A DNA stretch of 64,000 bases from Bacteroidota bacterium (GTDB taxonomy: Bacteria; Bacteroidota; Bacteroidia; Cytophagales; Cytophagaceae), in contig JAEWYS010000001.1 in NCBI GenBank assembly GCA_023458555.1, positions 472,512-536,511 of the forward strand, in the 5' to 3' direction. The notes under the pieces were generated by a model. The model made no database searches, was not told where the DNA came from, and saw only the letters and a program-made list of their open reading frames with translations. Positions 8,804 to 17,761 of the stretch are shown piece by piece. The position numbers were made by a program, and so were the translations under genes. Numbering within the stretch: position 1 is the stretch's first letter; each line of letters starts with the position of its first letter.

Positions 8804-9904
8804 ATGAAAAAGAAAGTATTGTTTATAGACAGGGATGGCACGATTATAGTCGAGCCTCCGATTGACAAGCAGGTTGATTCGCTCGAGAAACTCGAATTTC
8901 TGCCTAAAGCAATCTCGGCTATCCGGGAACTGGTTTTAAAGACCGATTATGAATTGGTAATGGTTACTAATCAGGATGGTCTTGGTACATCTTCTTTTCC
9001 GGAAGATACTTTCTGGCCTGCTCATAATAAAATGTTGTCGATCCTGTCCGGAGAAGGAATTATTTTCTCCAATATCCATATAGACAGATCATTTGAACAT
9101 GAAAAACTACCGACCCGTAAACCGGGAACAGCAATGTTGACGGAGTATTTTTCAGAAAAGTATGATCTGGCAAACAGCTATGTTATCGGTGATCGCCTGA
9201 CTGATGTGCAGCTGGCAAAAAATCTTGGAGCCAAATCCATACTGATAGCAGATCAGCCAAATGAAGAAGCTGCTTTTACTTCTGATGACTGGGCGGAAAT
9301 AGCGGATTTTCTGACCGCCGGACGGCGTGAGGCTTCATTACGGAGAAAAACAAAAGAAACGGATGTACAGATTGAACTGAATCTGGATGGTACCGGAAAA
9401 ACTGACATCTCGACCGGGCTGCATTTCTTTGATCATATGCTGGAGCAGCTTGGCAGGCATTCCGGAGCTGATCTTCGCATTAAAGTGGCTGGTGATCTTC
9501 ATATTGATGAGCATCATACGATTGAAGATACCGGATTGGCCCTTGGTGAGGCTTTTCTTAAAGCACTGGGGGATAAAATGGGAATAGAGCGCTATGGGTT
9601 TCTGCTGCCTATGGACGATGCATTGGCTCAGGTAGCTATTGATTTCAGTGGCAGAAGCTGGCTGGTCTGGGATGCAGAGTTTAAGAGAGAAAAAATCGGA
9701 GATATGCCAACTGAGATGTTTTATCATTTCTTCAAGTCATTCTCCGATACTGCCAGATGTAATCTGAATATCAGTGTTTCCGGAGACAATGAGCATCATA
9801 AAATCGAGGCTATATTTAAAGCCCTGGCAAAATCCATAAAGATGGCAATCAGAAAGGATCGTTTTAATCCATATCAGTTGCCAAGCACCAAGGGCGTTTT
9901 ATAA
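8804..9904 (+). CDS. hisB: Bifunctional histidinol-phosphatase / imidazoleglycerol-phosphate dehydratase
   Basis: 366 residues from the ATG at 8804; an in-frame TTG at 8768 only adds unconserved residues. The N-terminal half is a HAD phosphatase (FIDRDGT with the DxD nucleophile pair, KPGTAML, GDRLTDVQLA). The C-terminal half is imidazoleglycerol-phosphate dehydratase with its metal-binding histidine motifs (FFDHMLEQLGRHSGADL, DEHHTIEDTG, EHHKIEAIFKA). It catalyses the dehydratase and phosphatase steps of histidine biosynthesis. It stands alone here, with no other his genes in the window. Confidence 0.95.
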   Translation: MKKKVLFIDRDGTIIVEPPIDKQVDSLEKLEFLPKAISAIRELVLKTDYELVMVTNQDGLGTSSFPEDTFWPAHNKMLSILSGEGIIFSNIHIDRSFEHEKLPTRKPGTAMLTEYFSEKYDLANSYVIGDRLTDVQLAKNLGAKSILIADQPNEEAAFTSDDWAEIADFLTAGRREASLRRKTKETDVQIELNLDGTGKTDISTGLHFFDHMLEQLGRHSGADLRIKVAGDLHIDEHHTIEDTGLALGEAFLKALGDKMGIERYGFLLPMDDALAQVAIDFSGRSWLVWDAEFKREKIGDMPTEMFYHFFKSFSDTARCNLNISVSGDNEHHKIEAIFKALAKSIKMAIRKDRFNPYQLPSTKGVL

Positions 9905-9934
9905 ACGCACAATCAGGATTAGGAAAATAAGTAA

Positions 9935-10945
9935 ATGAAAAAACGTTATTTCTTATATAGTTACCTCATGTTATGCAGCTTCCTGGGTTTTTCACAGGAT
10001 TTGCAATACAGTCAGTATTATAATGCGCCTTTATTTCTTAATCCTGCATTTACCGGTACGGCAGATAATTCCAGGGCAGTTGTAAATTATCGTAAGCAAT
10101 GGCCGGGACTGAGCAATCCGTTTCAGTCTTATTCACTTTCTATTGATCATCTGATTGAACCAGCTAATGCAGGTGTGGGGCTGGTAGTAAGAAGAGATGA
10201 GCAGGGAGCTTCGAATCTGGCAGCTACAGAAATCGGACTGATTGGATCCTATCTGCTTTCCCTTAACTCAACGCTTGTTTTTGTGCCGGCGATTCAGGCA
10301 TCCTGGGTAAGCAGAAGCCTGAACTACCGGACACTTATATTTGAAGACCAGTTTGATCTTGGTGATCCTACTTATATTGCACCAACCAATGAAGGGCTGG
10401 TATACTCAAACCGTACGAACTATCTTGATTTATCGGCAGGTGGAGTTTTGTATTCTGAAGATTACTGGCTGGGAGTCTCATTGAATCATATGAACAGGCC
10501 CGACCAGGCATTTCTGACAAATACGACTGATCGCTTACCGGTTAAAGCTACCTTTAATGCCGGATATAAGTTTTACTTTGAAAAACCGGGTAGAGGAAAA
10601 AAGGAAAAAAGTGTGATTCCTACATTTTTGTATAAAACACAGGGTCGTTTTGACCAGCTTGATATAGGTGTATATGGTATTTATGCTCCGATTACTGTCG
10701 GATTATGGTATCGTGGCATACCGGTCAAACCTGCAGTAGACGGGCGCATTAATAATGACGCGTTGGTCCTGATGGCTGGTGTGCATTACAAGCGAATGCT
10801 GATCGCATACAGCTATGATTTTACTATTTCTCCATTAAGAAAATATACCGGTGGCGCCCACGAAATTTCTTTGGTTGTTGAATGGAAAGCTCCATACAAA
10901 ACGAAGAAAAAGGGCAGGCCAATTCCTTGCCCCAAATTTTACTAA
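9935..10945 (+). CDS. PorP/SprF family outer-membrane protein (T9SS)
   Basis: 336 residues with a signal peptide (KKRYFLYSYLMLCSFLGFSQ). The mature start is the PorP/SprF hallmark (QYSQYYNAPLFLNPAFTG, then YRKQWPG), and the rest reads as an outer-membrane beta barrel ending in alternating hydrophobic strands. PorP/SprF proteins help T9SS deliver or attach particular cargo, especially type B sorting-domain proteins and gliding adhesins. It follows hisB by 30 bp with no clear promoter. No gliding adhesin gene lies beside it, so its cargo is unknown. Confidence 0.88.
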   Translation: MKKRYFLYSYLMLCSFLGFSQDLQYSQYYNAPLFLNPAFTGTADNSRAVVNYRKQWPGLSNPFQSYSLSIDHLIEPANAGVGLVVRRDEQGASNLAATEIGLIGSYLLSLNSTLVFVPAIQASWVSRSLNYRTLIFEDQFDLGDPTYIAPTNEGLVYSNRTNYLDLSAGGVLYSEDYWLGVSLNHMNRPDQAFLTNTTDRLPVKATFNAGYKFYFEKPGRGKKEKSVIPTFLYKTQGRFDQLDIGVYGIYAPITVGLWYRGIPVKPAVDGRINNDALVLMAGVHYKRMLIAYSYDFTISPLRKYTGGAHEISLVVEWKAPYKTKKKGRPIPCPKFY

Positions 10946-11021
10946 TTTTACTGTAGTTTGTTGTTGAAATAAGAGTTGTCTGAATTAATATACTCTTTAA
11001 GAAACAGTTCTTCCTTGCCAG

Positions 11022-12956
11022 ATGCCGATAAACTCCGATAGCCTGACAGAGCTTGAAAAAACACTGGATCTTCTGAAAATAGAAATGGAAGAAGACCGGA
11101 TGCTGTACCAGCGTAAAATGAAACTTATGAACCTTGCTCAGAAAAAAGAGGAAGGTTGGGCTTGGTATCCGCTTGTTATAAAAGATACCTATTACGGTAT
11201 GGGAGACAGGCTGATTATTGAGCTTGAAAAATCATACGATTCGGAAGACCCTCATCATTTTCAGACAGGAAAAACAGTAACATTCTTTTCAAATTATGAC
11301 CCTGCGGATCAAAATGAGATTGCAGGGGTTATTTCTGCTGTCGGACAGAAATTTATGAAAGTCGTTTTTTTTACAGACGATGTTCCGGAGTGGACTCATA
11401 AAGGAAAACTGGGAGTTGAGCTCATGTTTGATGAGACCAGCTACAAGGAAATGGATGCTGCTGTCAGAGAAGTCATAAGATCAAAAAATAATCGTATTGC
11501 TGTTTTAAGGGAAATCTTACTGGGATATAAGTTGCCTTCGCAAGTTTCGGACTATGAGCCTGTGAATTTGCCGGAGCTGAATGAAACACAGAATGAGGCA
11601 GTAAATTCTATTTTACAGGCAGCTGATGTGGCCATTATTCACGGGCCGCCCGGAACCGGAAAAACGACTACTCTGGTTGCTGCTATTCAGGAGGTAATTA
11701 AATCAGAAAGTCAGGTTCTTGTGACCGCAGCGAGTAATACAGCTGTTGATTTGCTGACGGAAAAGATCGCGGCTAAGGGCATCAGGGTATTGCGTATAGG
11801 TAACCCGGCGCGGGTAAGTGAAGAACAGTTGAAGCACACAGTGGATGTTAAGGTTTCTTCCCACAAGGATTACAAAAGAATAAAAGAACTGCGTAAATCA
11901 GCCAATGATTTAAGGAATATTGCCGGACGGTATAAACGCAATTTCGGAAGAGCAGAAAGAGAGCAGAGGAGGGTTATTTATCAGGAGGCCAGAAAGCTTT
12001 CCGAAGAAGCCGGAATGATTGAAAACTATATTGTTGAAGAGCTATTGGAAGAGGCGGAAGTAATTACCTGCACGCTTGTAGGGTCATCGAATCATCTGAT
12101 TGCTGATCGTAATTACTCCTCTGTGTTTATTGATGAAGCTTCGCAGGCGTTGGAAACAGCCACCTGGATCCCGATTCTGAGAGCGGAGAGAGTCATATTT
12201 GCCGGTGATCATAAGCAGCTTCCGCCGACAGTCAAAAGTTATGAAGCATCCAAAGCAGGCTTGTCAGTAACACTTTTTGAAAAATGTATTGAGCGTCAGC
12301 AGGTGGACGTAATGCTCAAAATTCAATATAGGATGCATGAGCTGATAATGGGATTTTCGAATCAGAAGTTTTATAGCGGTCAGCTGGTGGCCGATAAAGG
12401 TGTTCGCGACAGGGGGCTTGGAGATGTCAGGGTCAGCAATCTCTTCGAGCCTGTTAGTTTTATTGATACCGCGGGCTGCAGCTATCCTGAAGAAACTGAG
12501 CCGAAATCACAAAGCTTTTTTAATAAGGATGAGGCAGGTATACTGGTGAATTACCTGACAAGCTTACTTGATGTCTTACCAGATGATGAGGCTGCATATT
12601 CAGTAGGAATTATTTCACCGTATAAGGCCCAGGTGGAATATTTAAAGCTACTGACAGAAAAGTTGACATTTCCGGCAAATAAGGTTATAAAGATATCAGT
12701 TAATACCGTAGATGGATTTCAGGGGCAGGAAAGAGATATAATTCTGATTAGCCTGGTCCGGAGCAATGAATCCGGAGAAATCGGTTTTCTTTCAGATATC
12801 CGGAGAATGAATGTGGCATTGACCAGAGCGAAGAAAAAGCTGGTTGTAGTGGGAGATTCATCAACGCTGGGCAATAATTCTTTCTATGGGGATTTTTTTG
12901 CCTATATTGAGCACATTGGAGCATATCATAGTGCCTGGGAATATCTAAACTGGTAA
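11022..12956 (+). CDS. UPF1/IGHMBP2-like superfamily 1B helicase
   Basis: 644 residues with complete SF1 helicase motifs: Walker A GPPGTGKTTT (K214), motif II FIDEASQA, GDHKQLPPTV (motif III), DGFQGQERDIILISLVRS (motif V region) and RRMNVALTRAKKKL (motif VI). The N-terminal part, with a beta-barrel-like segment before the ATPase core, matches the Upf1/Smubp2 (SF1B) layout. It is expected to unwind RNA or DNA 5'-3'; the in vivo role in bacteria is not known. It lies 5 bp upstream of the pgeF gene. Confidence 0.85.
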   Translation: MPINSDSLTELEKTLDLLKIEMEEDRMLYQRKMKLMNLAQKKEEGWAWYPLVIKDTYYGMGDRLIIELEKSYDSEDPHHFQTGKTVTFFSNYDPADQNEIAGVISAVGQKFMKVVFFTDDVPEWTHKGKLGVELMFDETSYKEMDAAVREVIRSKNNRIAVLREILLGYKLPSQVSDYEPVNLPELNETQNEAVNSILQAADVAIIHGPPGTGKTTTLVAAIQEVIKSESQVLVTAASNTAVDLLTEKIAAKGIRVLRIGNPARVSEEQLKHTVDVKVSSHKDYKRIKELRKSANDLRNIAGRYKRNFGRAEREQRRVIYQEARKLSEEAGMIENYIVEELLEEAEVITCTLVGSSNHLIADRNYSSVFIDEASQALETATWIPILRAERVIFAGDHKQLPPTVKSYEASKAGLSVTLFEKCIERQQVDVMLKIQYRMHELIMGFSNQKFYSGQLVADKGVRDRGLGDVRVSNLFEPVSFIDTAGCSYPEETEPKSQSFFNKDEAGILVNYLTSLLDVLPDDEAAYSVGIISPYKAQVEYLKLLTEKLTFPANKVIKISVNTVDGFQGQERDIILISLVRSNESGEIGFLSDIRRMNVALTRAKKKLVVVGDSSTLGNNSFYGDFFAYIEHIGAYHSAWEYLNW

Positions 12957-12961
12957 TTTGT

Positions 12962-13750
12962 ATGATTGAAAAACAATATTCCGGGGGATTGATTTTATAC
13001 CATTTTGAAAAATTCAGTAAGTATAACCATATACGGCATTTTGTATCCGGCCGGCAAGGCGGGGTAAGCTCAGGAGAAAAGGCGGCATTAAACCTGAGCT
13101 TTTCAGTGAATGATCTTCCGGAAAATGTAGAGCGTAACCGTTTAATAATAGGAGAAGCCCTTGAAACCACCGGAATAGCATTTCCTGCCCAGGTTCATTC
13201 AAATCGGGTTCTGAAAGTAAATCAGGATAATTACTCATCGGTTTCTTCTGAAAATGCCGATGCACTTATTACACAGGAACCGGGATTATGTATTGCAGTG
13301 ATGGCTGCAGATTGTGTTCCAGTGCTTTTGTACGATCCGGTTCGGAAGGTAATTGCTGCAATCCATGCCGGATGGCGTGGCACTGTTTCCGGTATTGTAG
13401 CCAATGCATTAAATAGTTTCATGAATGATTATAATTCGCAACCAGATGATATTATTGCCGGGATCGGACCTTCAATCAGCCAGCCTAATTACGAAGTTGG
13501 CGAAGAAGTGATCGAAGCAGTAAACAGATATTATGGCACCGGCGCCGGATTATTTAAAGAAAGCAGAAATCCAGGAAAAGCTTGTCTGAATCTGTGGGAG
13601 GCAAACCGGAAACAGTTGCTGAACAGTGGTATTCCTGAGCAAAATATAGAGCTTGCCGGAATTTGTACGTATGCCAGTCCGGGCAAATTTTTTTCAGCCA
13701 GAAGATCTGCTCATTCCGGCAGATTCGCCGCCGGAATTATGATGCTGTAA
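12962..13750 (+). CDS. pgeF: Peptidoglycan editing factor PgeF (YfiH/YlmD multicopper-oxidase-like fold)
   Basis: 262 residues with the family motifs: a GG-SSGEKAALNLSFSVND start region, QVHSNRV, MAADCVPVLLYDP, AAIHAGWRGTV and AGIGPSISQPNYEVG. The conserved His and Cys in QVHS, ADC and HAGWRG form the zinc/metal site. Members were once called laccases or purine nucleoside phosphorylases and are now linked to removing wrong residues from peptidoglycan precursors. It sits 5 bp after the helicase, probably co-transcribed. Confidence 0.9.
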   Translation: MIEKQYSGGLILYHFEKFSKYNHIRHFVSGRQGGVSSGEKAALNLSFSVNDLPENVERNRLIIGEALETTGIAFPAQVHSNRVLKVNQDNYSSVSSENADALITQEPGLCIAVMAADCVPVLLYDPVRKVIAAIHAGWRGTVSGIVANALNSFMNDYNSQPDDIIAGIGPSISQPNYEVGEEVIEAVNRYYGTGAGLFKESRNPGKACLNLWEANRKQLLNSGIPEQNIELAGICTYASPGKFFSARRSAHSGRFAAGIMML

Positions 13751-13860
13751 AATTATTTTTTTATTTTAATAAATCGCTTCGGTTACAACAGGATATCTTA
13801 TTTTATTTAATTGGGGTATAGGCAGAACGATCCCGCAATTACTTGGTTAATATTTATATA

Positions 13861-14730
13861 ATGTCAGAAGAATCCAATGCATATAAATCTGGTGGCAGAA
13901 TCTCTGCAGGAGGAGCTCCGCCGGTTGTAAAATATCTGGTAATTGCCAATGTTCTCGTATTTCTGGGACAGGAGATTCTTGCGGCGTATTTTTCAATCTC
14001 GATTGGGGAATGGTTTGCTCTTTTTAATTTCAGATCCGATAAGTTTCAGATTTACCAATTGATTACCCATATGTTTCTGCATGCAGACATAGTGCACATA
14101 TTTTTTAATATGTTTATACTATGGATGTTTGGGTCAGCGCTTGAAACAGTCTGGAGTCGAAAAAGGTTTTTGTATTACTATTTTTTTACCGGAATCGGAG
14201 CAGCGTTGCTGCATTTGCTAATCAGCTCATTTGCTCTGGGGCAGCTGGAGAAAAAGGTTGAGGAATATATGCAAAATCCCGGATTACAAAATTTTCAAAA
14301 TTTTGTTTATGATGAAATCGGGGATCTTTCATCAGATAATGAAAGGCAGCAGCCATTTCTTCGGGGGATAAATCGTCTGATTCTGTCCTGGCAGAAAGAG
14401 CCGGGCAACAGTTATTATGATGAAGCATCGAAAAAAGTTGTGTCGGAATACTACCAGACAATGGTTGACAGGCCTTCGATCGGAGCTTCCGGAGCTGTAT
14501 TTGGAATCCTGCTTGCATTCGGATTGCTGTTTCCCAATGTCCATATCTATATTTATTTTCTTTTCCCGCTAAAAGCCAAGTATTTTGTGGTAATATTGGG
14601 ATTTATAGAGCTTTATCTCGGCCTTACTGATCAGTTCTCGAATGTGGCAAATTTCGCACATCTGGGCGGGATGCTTTTCGGCATTATTCTTTTAAAAATA
14701 TGGGGAATCAAATCATTTAAAATCGAATAA
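13861..14730 (+). CDS. Rhomboid intramembrane serine protease with large loop insertion
   Basis: 289 residues from the ATG at 13861 (a TTG at 13843 adds six residues and is less likely). It has six predicted membrane segments. The catalytic Ser lies in GASGAVFG (S210) and the His in NFAHLGGM (H267), with the usual HADIVHIFFNMFILWMFG L1-TM2 region. About 75 polar residues are inserted between the third segment and the Ser-bearing segment. It is the first of three short-spaced genes (2 bp to the next), the third being another rhomboid. Confidence 0.9.
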   Translation: MSEESNAYKSGGRISAGGAPPVVKYLVIANVLVFLGQEILAAYFSISIGEWFALFNFRSDKFQIYQLITHMFLHADIVHIFFNMFILWMFGSALETVWSRKRFLYYYFFTGIGAALLHLLISSFALGQLEKKVEEYMQNPGLQNFQNFVYDEIGDLSSDNERQQPFLRGINRLILSWQKEPGNSYYDEASKKVVSEYYQTMVDRPSIGASGAVFGILLAFGLLFPNVHIYIYFLFPLKAKYFVVILGFIELYLGLTDQFSNVANFAHLGGMLFGIILLKIWGIKSFKIE

Positions 14731-14732
14731 AT

Positions 14733-15083
14733 ATGCGTTTATTATTAAAACCTGTATTGCTGATAGCTGCAATTATTGCTACAACCTATTTTATTCCGGA
14801 AATTCATGTCAAGGGCGTAGGTACAGCTGTCGGACTTGTTATTATCCTTGCTGTTCTCAACTGGTTTATAAAGCCGTTGCTTATTTTGCTCACTATTCCG
14901 ATTACGATAATAACATTCGGGCTTTTTCTGCTGGTTATTAATACCGTAATTGTTTTGCTGGCTGACTGGATGCTTGAAGGCTTCTGGGTGGCTTCATTTA
15001 GCTGGGCTTTTGTTTTTTCTGTACTACTATCACTGTTCAATTATTTAATTGACCGTCTGCTGGAGGAGGATAAAACAAAATGA
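14733..15083 (+). CDS. Four-TM membrane protein of the PF04020 'phage holin family' type
   Basis: 116 residues, almost entirely hydrophobic: four predicted membrane helices with the NWFIKPLLILLTIPITIITFGLFLLVINT core typical of the family often annotated as mycobacterial-type four-TM holin. Despite that name there are no phage genes nearby, and the family is widespread in non-phage genomes, so a lysis role is not supported. It is sandwiched between two rhomboid genes (2 bp after the first, 22 bp before the second). Confidence 0.82.
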   Translation: MRLLLKPVLLIAAIIATTYFIPEIHVKGVGTAVGLVIILAVLNWFIKPLLILLTIPITIITFGLFLLVINTVIVLLADWMLEGFWVASFSWAFVFSVLLSLFNYLIDRLLEEDKTK

Positions 15084-15105
15084 GATAAATCCTTATTATT
15101 TAGCT

Positions 15106-15969
15106 ATGGAAGAGGAAGAAAAAAATAAAATTGCTGAAAGTGTCCTGTATCCTTTCCTTTTTGTTGCGTTATTGTGGTCTATAAAGCTTCTGGAGCATTT
15201 TTCAGAAGTTTCGTTAGCCAAACTTGGTATTTTGCCAAGAAGCATTCACGGAGTGTTGGGTGTTACCACAGCTCCGCTCATACATGGAGATATCAGTCAT
15301 CTTGTATCCAATACACTGCCATTGCTTATCCTTGGTATCATTATAATGTATTTTTACCGGACTACGGCATTGTCACTGTTTTCATGGACTTATCTGCTGA
15401 CTGGTATATTGGTCTGGGCTGTTGCAGATGGATCCGGGTACCATCTTGGGGCGAGTGGATTGATATATGGTCTGGTGAGCTTCCTGTTTTTTAGCGGACT
15501 TATCCGTAAGGATCGTCGCTCACTTGCTCTGGCGCTTCTGGTTACGTTTGTGTACGGAGGTATGGTATGGGGCGTATTGCCGATATACAAGGGGGTATCA
15601 TGGGAATCACATTTGTTTGGGGGAATTATCGGAGCCTTTTGTGCCTGGTATTATAAAGACCTGGATCAGTCTGCCGAGGAAGTATATGATTGGGAAGATG
15701 AGGCACCAGATGAAACATTATCAGTTACGGACACAGTTGAGATAGACTTAAAGCCTGATTCGTATAATCAGATGCCTTTGCCGGTATATTATTCATATGT
15801 GGTAAAAAAGCGCAATGCCCCGCATGAATATCGATACAAGTCTGGCAGCAGACAGATCGTCTCTGTTTTTAATTATACCTGCTCACAAAACAAGAAGGTA
15901 AACTGGTATGCGCTAAAACTAAACAATCCTCAGCAAACCACTGATACCGGAGAAAAGCCGGCCAGCTGA
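15106..15969 (+). CDS. Rhomboid intramembrane serine protease with C-terminal polar tail
   Basis: 287 residues from the ATG at 15106; a longer frame starts inside the previous gene and is not favoured. The catalytic Ser is in GASGLIYG (S117) and the His in SHLFGG (H169). Six membrane helices fill the first 190 residues. The last 95 or so are polar: an acidic stretch, then a basic one ending in KLNNPQQTTDTGEKPAS, probably cytosolic. It forms an apparent operon with the four-TM protein and the first rhomboid. Its stop codon overlaps a palindrome shared with the convergent gene. Confidence 0.88.
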   Translation: MEEEEKNKIAESVLYPFLFVALLWSIKLLEHFSEVSLAKLGILPRSIHGVLGVTTAPLIHGDISHLVSNTLPLLILGIIIMYFYRTTALSLFSWTYLLTGILVWAVADGSGYHLGASGLIYGLVSFLFFSGLIRKDRRSLALALLVTFVYGGMVWGVLPIYKGVSWESHLFGGIIGAFCAWYYKDLDQSAEEVYDWEDEAPDETLSVTDTVEIDLKPDSYNQMPLPVYYSYVVKKRNAPHEYRYKSGSRQIVSVFNYTCSQNKKVNWYALKLNNPQQTTDTGEKPAS

Positions 15970-17517
15970 TCATATAATTTTGTGCATATTTTTAAATTTT
16001 TCCTGAATAATCGTTTGGACCGGCTTACGTGATATTTTACTTTCAAGCCAGCTTATAATATCAAAATAGACAAAAGCACGTTTTTCAAACGGACTGTCTA
16101 TAAGCGGAGTCAGCTGTTTTTTTAGATTGCTGAATTGCTCAGTCAACTCTTTTCCCCGCTGGTCGGAGAGGTTCTTTAAAAATGTAATAATGTATTCCTG
16201 AAACAGATGAAGATCATCTTTCTTTAGCAGGAAACGATAAGTTGAAATAATATAGTACCGGATAACATCAAAATTTCCAAGTTCATAATGGCAGATAAGA
16301 TTCAGAATCCTGGCAAAGCAATGCAGGTCCTCCCGGATGTCAATGTTTTGGGAGTTAATGACCTTGTTTAGCCAGCGTATACATGAGTTGAAGCGAGCTG
16401 CCCCGAAGTACAGACAGGCAATTTTATATCGAAGAATCATTGTTGAGTGTGTATCCAGCAACAATTCAATTTTTTCAAGCTCTTCATTGTGAATCTCAAT
16501 AAACCTGATTCCTTCGTCAAAGTCACCTTTCAGAAAGTAAAGATTGATCTTATGAATAAAGAAATACTTCTGAAGCCTGATGCGCAGGTTAAAATTGAGA
16601 TTTGAACTGAAAAGATCTTTAGCCTTTTCCAGCTTAATTGTAGTATCCAGAAACTCCTGATATCGGAGAAGCTTGAACTCGGCATTGAGTACAGTATTCA
16701 AAGAGGTCAGATAAAGCTCCGGATGGCTTCTGATGAGTTCCGGTGACTGATCAAACTGATTCTCCAGTTTGCGGGCATACATATACCCGTTGTCAAAATC
16801 CTGTATAAAAAAGTAATAAGCAGAAAATAGCCGGTATAAATGCAGTTTTTCAGACGCAGAAAGCTGGTCTTCCTGATAAACGGGCAGATTAGAATAAAAG
16901 TATTCCTTGACATTTACATAGCTTTTCTCGTCTCTGATAAAACCCAGCCTCCGGTAGTAGGAGTTAAGCTTTACAGCCAGATTAGAAAACGTGTTGATAT
17001 TATTGATGCGGTTGTTCAGATCACGTACTTCTTCAATCAGCGCGTCTGTGGTTCCTTCCGGTTCAACAGACTGCAGCAACATTTCTTTTTCAATTTTTAA
17101 TATCTCCAGCTGTAGCTCCAGATTATTAATGTGCCGGGCCATTTTTCGGGCTTTTTTCAGACAGGTGGCAGCCAGTTGATATTGTCTGCGTTCCAGCAGC
17201 AGCTGACTGAAATCAATCTGTTCCCGGATTTTTATATCCGGCATCCGGTTAAGGTGATACTGACGAAGGCTCTGAAGGATCTTTTCGTGAAGATAGGCTT
17301 TCATATTGGAAATCTGCGAGGCCTTTATACCAGACACTTTATCCGGAATATTATCTTCACTGAAGTCTTTTTGCTGATTTACATAGTCAAAAAACCGAAG
17401 CATTTTTAAATCTTCCTGATTGCTGCTTTTGGCAAACATCACTTTAAAGTATCTTTTTTCGTTCTTGTCAAGTGATTTTATCAGTTCATACAGCTCTTTG
17501 GATTTGGTTCTTGACAT
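15970..17517 (-). CDS. Conserved alpha-helical (TPR-like) protein of unknown function
   Basis: 515 residues with no signal peptide or membrane segment. It opens SKELYELIKSLDKNEKRYFKV, and the remainder is dense in helix-turn-helix pairs rich in Leu, Tyr and Glu, as in degenerate tetratricopeptide or solenoid repeats. I recognise it only as a type of hypothetical protein frequent in Bacteroidota; no function can be given. It is convergent with the rhomboid gene, touching it at the shared TGATCA, and divergent to ilvB across a 244-bp AT-rich gap. Its own promoter may include CAAATATA (reverse TATATTTG) at 17692-17699. Confidence 0.65.
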   Translation of the reverse strand: MSRTKSKELYELIKSLDKNEKRYFKVMFAKSSNQEDLKMLRFFDYVNQQKDFSEDNIPDKVSGIKASQISNMKAYLHEKILQSLRQYHLNRMPDIKIREQIDFSQLLLERRQYQLAATCLKKARKMARHINNLELQLEILKIEKEMLLQSVEPEGTTDALIEEVRDLNNRINNINTFSNLAVKLNSYYRRLGFIRDEKSYVNVKEYFYSNLPVYQEDQLSASEKLHLYRLFSAYYFFIQDFDNGYMYARKLENQFDQSPELIRSHPELYLTSLNTVLNAEFKLLRYQEFLDTTIKLEKAKDLFSSNLNFNLRIRLQKYFFIHKINLYFLKGDFDEGIRFIEIHNEELEKIELLLDTHSTMILRYKIACLYFGAARFNSCIRWLNKVINSQNIDIREDLHCFARILNLICHYELGNFDVIRYYIISTYRFLLKKDDLHLFQEYIITFLKNLSDQRGKELTEQFSNLKKQLTPLIDSPFEKRAFVYFDIISWLESKISRKPVQTIIQEKFKNMHKII

Positions 17518-17761
17518 TGTAATTAATTTTGATTTAATTGATTAATTATTAATATTTTAATATTTTTTTGTTACTATATGAAATTGTAATTTACAAAAAA
17601 TTACAAAATGCTTTGTAAAATGTAATAATTTTATATTTAACTTATTGATTTATAATAATATAATTAATTTTTTGTTCTTCTTGAAACCGTACAAATATAA
17701 AAAATAAATCCCATTTGTTCTTTTATTTGCTGCATCTTGCACAGACTAAAGTTTTTACAAC

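Noticed and set aside
14733..15083. Prophage, on the basis of a 'phage holin family' protein
   Set aside because: No integrase, structural or lysis gene is nearby; the family name is misleading and the gene sits in a rhomboid operon.
17518..17761. Promoter or leader-peptide attenuator for ilvB
   Set aside because: No exact TAnnTTTG box on the plus strand and no short peptide rich in branched-chain codons followed by alternative hairpins.
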